From JAUHXS01 sp965213575 (GTDB taxonomy: Bacteria > Bacteroidota > Bacteroidia > Chitinophagales > JAUHXS01): a stretch of DNA of 64,000 nucleotides. Of the stretch, positions 46,677 through 57,300 are shown piece after piece (positions within the stretch are counted from its first letter, which is position 1; each line of letters begins with the position of its first letter). The stretch covers positions 26,497 to 90,496 of the forward strand of contig CBDBZN010000012.1 in NCBI GenBank assembly GCA_965213575.1, given 5' to 3'. Position numbers and translations under genes: made by a program. A model generated the notes under the pieces. It was not told where the DNA came from, made no database searches, and saw only the letters and a program-made list of their open reading frames with translations.

Positions 46677-47438
46677 TCAGATATTTAAAGTTAATCCATC
46701 ATACGCTAAATGTATATGTTCGGGCAACTCCTCTTCTACACTTTCATGAAGTCCAAGTTGATGGCTTATGTGTGTTAAGTAAGCATGTTTTGGCTTTAAT
46801 TCATCAATTATTGCTAACGCCTGGCTAAGTGTGAAGTGAGAGATGTGTTCTTCTTTTCTTAGCGCATTTAATACCAAGACATCAGCATTTTTGATCTTTT
46901 CTTTTTCTTTTGCTGAGATAAAATTAGCATCGGTGATATAAACAAAATTATTGATTTTAAAGCCTAGCACCGGTAGTTTGTAATGCAATACTTTAATCGG
47001 TTGGATAGAAGTGGAGCCAATATTAAAAGTTTTATTAGCAATAAGATGAAATTGGATCTTCGGGATGCCTGGATAATTCAAACTTTGAAAAATATATGAA
47101 TATTCCTTTTTTAATGATTTGTATACATGCTTAGAGCCATATACATCCATATCCTTTTTTTGTTTATGATTAAAAGGGCGTACGTCATCTAATCCCGCCG
47201 TATGATCTTTATGTTCATGCGTAAAAATGACCGCATCTAGTTTTTTACAACCGGCCGTCAGCATTTGTTGCCTGAAGTCCGGGCCTGTATCTATGACAAA
47301 TGTAGTATCTGTTGTTTCTATTAAAACAGATGTCCGCAGCCTTTTATCTTTTTTATCAATGGACCGGCAAACCTTGCACTCGCAGGTAATTACGGGTACG
47401 CCTTGAGAAGTTCCGGTACCTAAAAAAGTAATTTTCAC
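46677..47438 (-). CDS. Metallo-beta-lactamase-fold hydrolase (PhnP-like)
   Basis: 253 residues. The start MKITFLGTGTSQGVPVITCECKVC with clustered Cys, THEHKDHTAGLDDVRPF (HxHxDH metal site) and LTHISHQLG match the PhnP/lipoate-protein-ligase-associated MBL branch. A phosphodiesterase activity is likely; the substrate is unknown. The start overlaps the upstream small gene by four bases. Confidence 0.88.
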   Translation of the reverse strand: MKITFLGTGTSQGVPVITCECKVCRSIDKKDKRLRTSVLIETTDTTFVIDTGPDFRQQMLTAGCKKLDAVIFTHEHKDHTAGLDDVRPFNHKQKKDMDVYGSKHVYKSLKKEYSYIFQSLNYPGIPKIQFHLIANKTFNIGSTSIQPIKVLHYKLPVLGFKINNFVYITDANFISAKEKEKIKNADVLVLNALRKEEHISHFTLSQALAIIDELKPKHAYLTHISHQLGLHESVEEELPEHIHLAYDGLTLNI

Positions 47439-47710
47439 TTATCTGATTCTTTAGATGCGATAATGGATTTATAAAGATGGATAAATTCATCTGAAATCAG
47501 TTGTTCTTTCACATCAATTTTATCAAATATATCCAGCAAAGAATTGATTCTGGATTCGGTAGTATAATATTTATTGATAATAATGACTTTTTTATTTTCT
47601 AATATACAATATCCCGATTGAAAATTACCTTTTTCATAACGAATAAGATATCCAATGTCTTGGAAAAGGCTTTCAATTTTTTTTAAATTATTGGGTGTAT
47701 ATTTGATCAT
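47435..47710 (-). CDS. Conserved small protein, unknown function
   Basis: 91 residues, no signal or membrane helix, charged and soluble. Beta strands around GYLIRYEKGNFQSGYCILENKKVIIINKYY are suggested. I do not recognise the family. It begins the operon of MBL hydrolase and mce, with a four-base overlap to the hydrolase. Confidence 0.7.
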   Translation of the reverse strand: MIKYTPNNLKKIESLFQDIGYLIRYEKGNFQSGYCILENKKVIIINKYYTTESRINSLLDIFDKIDVKEQLISDEFIHLYKSIIASKESDK

Positions 47711-47759
47711 AAAATCTTCTTAAAAAATATAAATCAAAAATCACCATTAAAATATTCAT

Positions 47760-48335
47760 ATGAAAGGATTTTTTATTGTTTGTACAATAATATTATCAAC
47801 CATGGCCATGCAAGCACAAGATATACGTGCGGGATTGATTGCAGGAGTAAATTTATCTCAGATAGATGGCGATAATTTAGCAGGCTATAACAAAATTGGG
47901 TTAAACTTAGGAGGTACAGCCCATTGGTTTTTTAATGAGAATGTATCTTTAAATTTTGAAATTTTATATACGCAAAAAGGCAGCAGCTCCTCTCCGCGAG
48001 ATGGGATAGTAACTATTCCGGTAAAGTTTAAATTGGATTATGTTGAAGTGCCGGTACTCTTCAATTATCATGACCGTGGTAAAGTAAGTTTTGGAGGCGG
48101 CTTGGCCTATGGAAGATTGGTTAGAAACAGGATAGAAATTGCCGGCTCGCCTGTTAAAAGTGTATTTAAAAATGATTTTAGCGGAATATTAAATGGTACT
48201 GTAAACTTAAAAGAACAACTTGCATTAAATATCAGATATCAATATTCCTTAGTAAGTATAGGTGGTTTCCAGCAGAGCAATATGTATAATCATTTCTTTA
48301 GTATAAGATTGATTTATATGTTTAGAAATCTATAA
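47760..48335 (+). CDS. Outer-membrane beta-barrel (porin-family) protein
   Basis: 191 residues with a signal peptide (MKGFFIVCTIILSTMAMQAQ) and eight or so amphipathic strands (GLIAGVNLSQID, LGGTAHWFFNENVSLNFEILYTQKG, DYVEVPVLFNYH, FFSIRLIYMF at the end). The aromatic C-terminus fits an outer-membrane barrel of the OmpW/PorT-like Bacteroidota type. Function unknown. Confidence 0.85.
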   Translation: MKGFFIVCTIILSTMAMQAQDIRAGLIAGVNLSQIDGDNLAGYNKIGLNLGGTAHWFFNENVSLNFEILYTQKGSSSSPRDGIVTIPVKFKLDYVEVPVLFNYHDRGKVSFGGGLAYGRLVRNRIEIAGSPVKSVFKNDFSGILNGTVNLKEQLALNIRYQYSLVSIGGFQQSNMYNHFFSIRLIYMFRNL

Positions 48336-48403
48336 ATTATCCTTGCTTGATGCAAAAATCTAATTAATGGATATTTCGTAATTTCGCGTTACAATCAATA
48401 TTT

Positions 48404-50692
48404 ATGGCTAAAAAGATAAGAAGACAAGATGCCCTTGATTATCATAGTGAAGGGAAACCAGGTAAAATAGAAGTCGTTCCTACTAAAGATACTAAAACAC
48501 AGCGAGACCTTGCGCTAGCTTACTCTCCGGGTGTTGCAGAGCCATGTAAGGAAATTGCAAAAAAGACAGACAACGTTTATAAATATACTGCAAAAGGTAA
48601 TTTAGTAGCAGTCATTTCTAACGGCACAGCAGTTTTAGGATTAGGCGATATAGGCCCCGAAGCGGCCAAACCGGTGATGGAAGGAAAAGGATTACTTTTT
48701 AAAATCTACGCCGATATAGATGTATTTGATATTGAAGTCAATGTTAAAGAAGTTGATGAATTTGTCCGAGTTGTAAAAGCTTTGGAGCCGACTTTTGGCG
48801 GGATTAACTTAGAAGACATCAGTGCTCCAGAATCTTTTGAAATAGAAAGGCGATTAAAAGAAGAAATGAATATTCCTGTCATGCATGATGATCAGCACGG
48901 CACGGCGATTATTACAGGTGCAGCATTATTAAATGCATTAGAGTTAGTAGGTAAAAGAGTAAGTAGGATTAAAGTGGTGGTTTCGGGAGCGGGTGCTTCT
49001 GCAATGGCATGTGCTAAATTATATGAAAAACTGGGGGTTCTGAAGAAAAATATGGTCATGCTAGACAGCAAAGGAGTGCTGAATAAAGAGCGGGAAGGCC
49101 TGGATCAATATAAAGCAGAATTTGTGACCGATAGAAAAATACATACGCTTAAAGAAGCGATGAAAGGTGCAGATGTGTTTCTTGGTTTATCTAAAGGTGG
49201 CATTGTTGATAAAGAAATGGTCAAATCAATGGCGCGAAAACCTATTGTATTTGCTTTAGCTAACCCTGATCCTGAAATTGCTTATGAAGATGCAGTGAGC
49301 GTCCGTAAAGACCTTATCATGGCTACCGGCAGGTCAGACTATCCAAATCAGGTCAATAATGTTCTAGGATTTCCATATATTTTTAGAGGAGCGTTAGATG
49401 TTAGAGCTACAGAGATCAATGAAGAAATGAAGCTCGCGTCGGTAAAAGCGATCGCAAAGCTGGCGAAAGAACCTGTTCCGGAATCTGTAACGGTGGCTTA
49501 TAAAGAACAATCTCTCTCATTTGGCAAAAATTATATTATTCCCAAACCTAATGACCCACGCCTACTTACCGTTATTGCTCCTGCAGTTGCTAAAGCCGCT
49601 ATGGAAACAGGTATGGCCAGAACAGAAATATCAGATTGGGAAGCTTATGAATTAGAACTTACTCGAAGATTAGGTTTAGACAATCAGCTGATGAGAGTTA
49701 TGAGTAACAAAGCAAAAAAAGATCCTAAAAGGGTAGTATTTGCTGAAGCTGATCATCACAAGATATTAAAAGCAGCTCAAGTAGTCAGAGATGAAGGAAT
49801 AGCTGAACCAATTTTGTTGGGTGATGCTCAAAAAATAAAGGAACTATTAGAAGAATATTCTTTAGAGCATTTAGATGATGTAGAGATCATTGATCCCAGA
49901 TCTCCTAAAATGGCTAAAAAAAGAGAGGAGTTTGGAAAAATATTATTTAATAAAAGGCAAAGAAGAGGGTATACGATCTCAGAAACATCAAAAATAATGG
50001 GAGAGCGAAACTATTTTGGTTCTGCCATGGTAGAAGTCGGTGAAGCAGATGCTTTAATCTCAGGGTTGACACGGCAATACCCGGAAACAATTCGCCCTGC
50101 ATTACAAATAATAGGTACTGATGAAAATATATCAAAAGTTGCAGGTATGTACATTATCTTGACAAAAAAAGGCCCTTTATTTTTTGCTGATACCACCGTA
50201 AATCGAAATCCTACTGTGGAAGATTTGGTTCAAATAGCAGTATTGACAGCAAAAGAAGTCAAACATTTTAATATTACCCCACGTGTGGCGCTGCTTTCTT
50301 ATTCTAATTTTGGCTCTTCAGACGGTTCCGGAGCCAAAAAAGTAAGAGATGCGGCGGCAATATTACGTCGAGATTATCCTGAGATTATTGCTGATGGCGA
50401 AGTTCAGGCAAACTTTGCCCTTAATACTGAGTTGCTCAAAGAGAATTATCCCTTTACTGAATTGGTTAATAAAGGTGCCAACACTTTAATATTTCCCAAT
50501 CTATCATCCGGTAATATTGCCTATAAATTGATGCAAGAATTAGGTGAAGCAGAAACGGTTGGCCCTGTTTTATTAGGAATGAAAAAACCTGTTCATATCC
50601 TTCAATTAGGCAGCTCTGTTAAAGAAATTGTAAATATGATCACCATTGCAGTGGTAGATGCACAAATGAAAGAGAAAAAAGGACGTAAATGA
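48404..50692 (+). CDS. maeB: NADP-dependent malic enzyme with phosphotransacetylase-like domain
   Basis: 762 residues. The malic enzyme part (about 1-430) has LALAYSPGVAEPC, HDDQHGTA and the NADP fold VVVSGAGASAMACAKL; the C-terminal ~330 residues are a phosphate-acetyltransferase-like domain (RPALQIIGTDENISKVAGMYIILTKKGP), typically regulatory. It decarboxylates malate to pyruvate, making NADPH. Its stop overlaps the ruvA start by four bases (ATGA at 50689), but the functional link is probably only transcriptional. Confidence 0.94.
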   Translation: MAKKIRRQDALDYHSEGKPGKIEVVPTKDTKTQRDLALAYSPGVAEPCKEIAKKTDNVYKYTAKGNLVAVISNGTAVLGLGDIGPEAAKPVMEGKGLLFKIYADIDVFDIEVNVKEVDEFVRVVKALEPTFGGINLEDISAPESFEIERRLKEEMNIPVMHDDQHGTAIITGAALLNALELVGKRVSRIKVVVSGAGASAMACAKLYEKLGVLKKNMVMLDSKGVLNKEREGLDQYKAEFVTDRKIHTLKEAMKGADVFLGLSKGGIVDKEMVKSMARKPIVFALANPDPEIAYEDAVSVRKDLIMATGRSDYPNQVNNVLGFPYIFRGALDVRATEINEEMKLASVKAIAKLAKEPVPESVTVAYKEQSLSFGKNYIIPKPNDPRLLTVIAPAVAKAAMETGMARTEISDWEAYELELTRRLGLDNQLMRVMSNKAKKDPKRVVFAEADHHKILKAAQVVRDEGIAEPILLGDAQKIKELLEEYSLEHLDDVEIIDPRSPKMAKKREEFGKILFNKRQRRGYTISETSKIMGERNYFGSAMVEVGEADALISGLTRQYPETIRPALQIIGTDENISKVAGMYIILTKKGPLFFADTTVNRNPTVEDLVQIAVLTAKEVKHFNITPRVALLSYSNFGSSDGSGAKKVRDAAAILRRDYPEIIADGEVQANFALNTELLKENYPFTELVNKGANTLIFPNLSSGNIAYKLMQELGEAETVGPVLLGMKKPVHILQLGSSVKEIVNMITIAVVDAQMKEKKGRK

Positions 50693-51279
50693 TCACATAC
50701 ATACAAGGTAAACTAACTTTTAAATCTCCGGCTTATGTCATTATTGAAACGAATGGAATTGGATATCATGTTAATGTGAGCTTAAATACTTACGCTGTTA
50801 TTCAAGATCAAGAGTCTTTTAAATTACTTACTTATTTACATGTTAAAGAAGATGCACATACATTATATGGCTTTGCAGATGAAATAGAAAAAGTACTATT
50901 TTCTCAGTTGATTTCAGTTGCAGGTGTTGGCCCTAATACTGCACGCATGGTGTTATCTTCTTTGCCACCTGAAGAGATACGACAAGCCATTATACAAGAA
51001 AATGTAGCTGTCATTCAAAGTATTAAAGGTATTGGCCCTAAATCTGCCAAACGATTAATTTTAGAACTAAAAGATAAAGTCATGAAGTCGGGTGATGACA
51101 CGTCGACAAAACCAACCTCTGCACACAATACTTTGAAAGATGAGGCGTTATCTGCTCTAGTAATGCTTGGTTTTTCTAAGTCGGCTGCAGAGAAATCTAT
51201 TAGTAAAGTAGTCCAATCTTCTCCTAGTGAGGATATTACCGTAGAAGGATTAATAAAACTGGCATTAAAGAACATATAA
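50689..51279 (+). CDS. ruvA: Holliday junction helicase subunit RuvA
   Basis: 196 residues. N-terminal OB fold (ITYIQGKLTFKSPAYVIIETNGIGYHVNVS), two HhH motifs (SVAGVGPNTARMVLS and SIKGIGPKSAKRLIL) and the C-terminal domain that contacts RuvB (ALVMLGFSKSAAEKSI). It binds four-way junctions. Placed between maeB and sprA; ruvB is not in the window. Confidence 0.95.
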   Translation: MITYIQGKLTFKSPAYVIIETNGIGYHVNVSLNTYAVIQDQESFKLLTYLHVKEDAHTLYGFADEIEKVLFSQLISVAGVGPNTARMVLSSLPPEEIRQAIIQENVAVIQSIKGIGPKSAKRLILELKDKVMKSGDDTSTKPTSAHNTLKDEALSALVMLGFSKSAAEKSISKVVQSSPSEDITVEGLIKLALKNI

Positions 51280-51301
51280 CACAAACGTACAGTTTTCTTT
51301 A

Positions 51302-54300
51302 GTGGCTAGACATAATACAATTAAAAAAGTAGCTTTTACTTCCGGAGCATTAGCTACTGTCTTCTTTACTTTCTTTAAGTCCGGTTCGCCGGCCATGTCA
51401 GCTTCTGCAGGTTTTCTTTATACTCCGCCCGATTCTATTGAAAAAAATTCTGATTATGGGTTGAAAGACCGACAAGGTGACTATATTACAGATGATGAAT
51501 ACAATCCTTTTGATCTGGATGATCCGGATAATATAGACAAAAGCATAGAATACGATATTGATAATAATGAATATATCATTCAAGAGAAAATAGGAAAACG
51601 GTTTTATCGAGATCCTAACTATTTATCTTTTGAAGAGTATTTACAATTAGAATCCGAACGTTCCAAAAAAGAGTATTGGAAACAGCTATCTGATGCTAAC
51701 AGTTTACTTAATAGCGATAATCCTCCACCAAAATTACGATACGAAGAAGATGAAAATGCAGATAGGATTTTTGGTAGTAATCTGGTAGAAATTCGTCCGC
51801 AAGGCAATGTAGACTTAACGTTTGGCTGGAAATATCAAAACATTCAAAACCCAAGCATTAATGAGCGCGCCAGAAAATATGGTGCGTTTAATTTTGATAT
51901 GGACATCAGGATGAACGTACAAGGAAAGATCGGAGAACTGCTTAAAGTGAACCTAAATTACAACTCAAAGGCGAGTTTTGATTTCGAAAATCAGCTTAAG
52001 CTGAATTACAGTGGAGATGAGGATGCAATTATTCAAAGTTTGGAAGCGGGTAATATCAGTTTTCCCTTAAGCAGCTCTTTAATAAACGGTGGCCAGAACT
52101 TATTCGGTTTAAAAACTAAGTTAAAATTTGGCCGGTTAACGGTAACAAATGTTATTTCCAGAAAAGAGAGTAATGTAGAGCAAATTCAAATTCAAGGTGG
52201 TGCTCAAAGACAAACTTTTGCTGTAGAAGCCGATAATTACGATGCAAACAGGCATTACTTCCTTGCCCAATATTTTAGAGACAAATATAATTCTGCTTTG
52301 TCTACCTTGCCAATAATAAGCTCTCAGGCTAACATCACTAGAGTAGAAGTATGGGTAACCAACAGGAGGGGATTTGCTGAAGATGCAAGAGATATTGTAG
52401 CCTTAATGGATTTAGCAGAAAATGAACCCTTTCGAGATGATGTTATCATGGGCACTAACAATGAATTACCGTATGCCTATTCTTTAAATACCGAAAGAAA
52501 TTCCAATGACCTTTACAGCAGGTTGATCAACAACAGCGGCGTCCGGTCGATCAATACAGTGGTTTCCACTTTGGAAGGAGGAATGTTTAACCTAGAACAG
52601 ATACAAGATTTTGAAAAGACATATGCCAGGAAATTAAGTGAATCTGAATACGAGTTGCAGCCGCAATTGGGTTACATTTCTCTTAACCTTACGCTAAATT
52701 CCGATGAAGTATTAGCGGTAGCTTACGAATATACCTTTAATGGAGAAACCTATCAGGTAGGGGAATTTGCGCAGGATATTCCTCAGGGAACAGGCACGCC
52801 TCAAATGCTGATCTTAAAAATGTTAAAAAGCACTTCTATCCGTCCTGACTTGCCTATGTGGGACTTGATGATGAAAAACATTTACTCGATCGGGGGTTAT
52901 CGTATCAGCCCGGAAGATTTTAATCTGAATGTTCTTTACCTCGACCCGGGAGGAGGCGAAAGGAGGTATATCCCGGAAGGTGAGGGAGTAGAAGGTGTTC
53001 CTTTAATCCAACTCCTCAATCTTGATAATCTAAATAATCAAGGTGATAATATGCCTGATGGTATGTTTGACTTTATTGAAGGCATTACAATTCGCTCTAA
53101 TAATGGGCGAATTATTTTCCCACTATTAGAACCTTTTGGTAAAGATTTATATGCTCAATTTGATACCAATGATCCCCGGCAGAATAGAATCGCCCAAAAA
53201 TATATATATAGCCAACTATATGACTCAACTCAATTCGTAGCTCAGCAATATCCTGAGTTTAATAGGTATGTGATAAAAGGGGATTATAAATCCAGTGTGT
53301 CGTCAGATATTTCTTTAGGTGCTTTTAACATTCCTAAAGGCTCCGTAAAAGTTACTGCTGGCGGCCAAGTATTAACTGAAAATGTTGATTACACGGTAGA
53401 TTATAATATTGGCCGGATAAAAATTATTAATGATGGGATTCTTAATTCCGGCGTACCTATTAATGTTTCTTACGAAAGTAATGATCTCTTTGGGTTTAAC
53501 CAGAAAACAATGTTTGGGTCCCGTTTTGATTATTGGGTCAATGATGATATAACTTTGGGAGCAACTATTTTAAAGTTGAGCGAGCGGCCATGGACGCAAA
53601 AAGTAAATGTAGGAGATGATCCCATTTCTAATACTGCTTATGGAATTGACGGGCAATTTAAAAAAGAATCTAACTGGCTGACAAGAGCAATAGATAAACT
53701 ACCATTTGTTTCCACCAAAGAACCATCTTCAGTTTCTTTAACAGGCGAAATCGCTCGGCTCCAACCGGGCCATGGTAAAGCGGTAGGGAAAGAAGGAACT
53801 GCTTATATAGATGACTTTGAAGGAACTACTACCATGACGGATTTAAAATTTCCTAACACTGCCTGGCAGCTATCTAGTACACCTAGAAATGCCCGGGGTC
53901 CAAATGGAAATATTCTCTTCCCCGAAGCTTCTTTATTTGATACACTTGCCTATGGGTACAATCGGGCCAAGTTGGCTTGGTATAGTATAGAACCTTCTTT
54001 AATAAGGGAAAATGACCCTAATATTCCGGATTACATTAAAAATAATAATGACCTGCGATCGAGCCACTATGTTCGGGAAATATTTGAACAAGAGATATTC
54101 CCACAAAGAAGTGTAGTTAATACAGGTATTCCTAATATTATAAGAACATTAGACTTGAACTATTTTCCTAATGAAAAAGGCCCGTATAACTTTGCAGTGC
54201 AAGATGTAAATCCTGATGGTACCTTACAAAACCCGGAAGATAATTGGGGCGGCATCATGCGTCAGATATTTAACACCAATTTTGAAACTTCTAATGTAGA

Positions 54301-57300
54301 GTTTATAGAATTTTGGATGATGGATCCTTATTTGGAAAATCCTAATCATACAGGAGGAGATATGTATATTAATTTAGGAAATATTTCTGAAGATATTCTT
54401 AAGGATTCAAGGAGGATATTTGAAAATGGTTTGCCTAAGAGTGATAATGATGTCACAGCTAATGTTGACACTACAGTTTGGGGAATTGTGCCGAATAAAC
54501 AATCAGTTGTTAATGCTTTTGATAGCGATCCTCAAGTTAGAGAAAATCAGGATGTTGGTTTAGACGGGCTTTCAGATACTAAAGAAAGAGATTTTTATAA
54601 TGAATATTTAAACTCGATCCAATCGGTTGTTAATCCGGCAGCATATAATGAAATACTGGCAGATCCTGCAGGAGATAATTACAGGCACTACAGAGATGAA
54701 GAGTATAATGAACAACAAGTGCCTATAACACGCCGATATAAAGAGTTTAATGGCCCGGATGGTAATTCACCGGTTACGCAGGATGACCAGCAGTTTTCTA
54801 CTGCAGCTACTAATATTCCGGATAATGAAGATGTTAATAATGATAATACTCTTAATGAATCAGAAGAATATTATCAATACAGAGTGTCTCTTCGGCCGTC
54901 TGATTTAAATGTAGGAGAAAATTATATTGTAAACCGCCTTGATTCTGTTATTGAGTTTGATAATGGTACCAGTTCAAATGTTACTTGGTATCAATTTAGA
55001 ATACCGATCACAAATTATGATAGTAGAATTGGAAATATTCAAGACTTTAGATCCATCAGATTTATACGGATGTTTTTAACCGAATTTCAAGATTCAGTAA
55101 TTTGTAGATTTGCTACTTTGGACCTGGTACGAAATCAGTGGAGAAGGTATACGTCTTTGCTAACGCCCGGAGAAGTAAGCGGCAGTGAAGAAGACGGAAG
55201 TACATTATTTAATGTAAATGCAGTGAGTTTGGAAGAGCAGGGAAGCAAAGAGCCTGTTAATTATGTGATCCCGAATGATATTTTTAGAGAGCAGACATTA
55301 GGAGGACAAACAGCTCAAACGATATTTTTAAATGAACAATCTCTTTCTACCCAAGTATGTGGCCTAAAAGATGGAGATGCTCGGGCTGCTTTTAAAACAC
55401 TTAATATGGACCTGCGAAATTTTAAGCGGATTAAAATGTTTATGCACGCAGAGTCTGTTATAGGCGAAAGGCCACTTGATGATGGAGATGTGAATGCATT
55501 TATCAGGCTTGGGTCAGATTTTACGGCTAATTATTATGAATACGAAGTGCCTTTGAAGATCACCCCTCCAGGAAATTATAATAATGATAATACTAATGAT
55601 AAAGACATCGTATGGCCGGAAGCCAATGAAGTAGATATTACGTTGGATTTACTAACCAATATGAAACAGTTGCGGTCAGATGCCAATTATCCGATTAATA
55701 TTCCGTTTACCATTCAAGATGAATTGGGAAGGAGTGTGACGATCGTGGGAAATCCTGATCTCGGAAACGCTGAGGTAGCAATGCTTGGCGTTCGGAATCC
55801 AAAGGTTGGCACAACTGATTCTGATGATGATGGGCTGCCAATTTGTACAGAAGTGTGGTTTAACGAACTTCGGTTAGAAGGGTTTTTCGAACAGGGGGGA
55901 TGGGCCGCTTTAGGCCGGCTAGATGTAAAATTGGCTGATATAGGAAATGTGACTTTATCGGGCAACTTTCATACAATTGGCTGGGGTTCTTTAGAACAGC
56001 AACTTGCTCAAAGAAGCCAAGATAATTATTATCAATACGATATCGCTACGAGTTTAGAATTAAGTAAATTTTTACCTCAACGAATTGGCATTAGGCTGCC
56101 GATGTATGCAGGAATATCTGAATCTTTCAGTAACCCTCGTTTTGACCCTTATCAATCGGATGTGTTATTTAAAACAATTATTGAAAATGCAGATACCAAA
56201 CAAGAAGCGGATTCTTTAAAAGAATTAGCCCAAACATATACCTCTATAAAAAGCTTAAATTTTACCAATGTGAGGAAGGTAAAGCTTCAGAAAGATGCAA
56301 AATCACATTTTTATGATGTCGAAAATATAAGCCTCACGTATGCTTATTCTGAAATATTTAATAGAAACCCTCTTATCGAACAAGATTTGATCAAACAATA
56401 TAAAGCTGGATTAACCTATGGCTTTGCACCAAAAGAAAAATTCTTTGAGCCTTTTAAAAATAGTATTCAAGATAAAAATTTAAGCCTTATAAAAGATTTT
56501 AATTTTAATTTAATGCCAAATACGGTGAGCTTCAGGACAGAGATGAATCGTCAGTTTGGTGAACGCATATTAAGAAAACAAAATCCTGAAGACCTGCCTG
56601 TTCCGCCTACGTATAATAAATTTTTTACCTGGGATCGTTATTATGGCTTAAAATATAAACCTATGAAGTCTATTACTGTAGACTTCAATGCAGTAAATAA
56701 CGCACGGATAGATGAACCTTTTGGAAGAATAGATACCGATGAGAAAAAACAAGAGGTTTTAGATAACATTTATGATTTTGGGAGGACAACCCGGTATAAT
56801 CAAACTACTAATATTGGATACAATTTGCCTTTGAGCAAAATAAAAGCATTGGATTGGGTCGGAGTACAAACGAAATACGGCACTTCTTATGATTGGCTCA
56901 GCGTTCGGCCATTTACGGCAGATTCGGTAGGTAATACCATTCAAAATAATCAAAATCAACAATTGAATATTGATTTTAAGATGAATACACTATATGATAA
57001 ATCTGAATTTCTTAAAAAGTATTCCTCTTCTTCTCGAAGCCGTAGAAGGTCGACAAAGAAAAAAGATGAAGAGGAAAAAGAAAATAAATTGCTAGAATTT
57101 ACGGGGCGTTTCATAACGAGTGTGAAATCAATTTCATTTAACTATAGTGAAGATAAAAGCACTATTTTGCCCGGCTTTGCTCCTAGGCCTGAATATCTCG
57201 GAATGGATTGGAGTAATCAATTAGCTCCTGATCCTAAATTCACTTTCGGATATCAACCGGACAGAAATTGGCTGGTTGAAAATTCGCAATGGCTCACGAC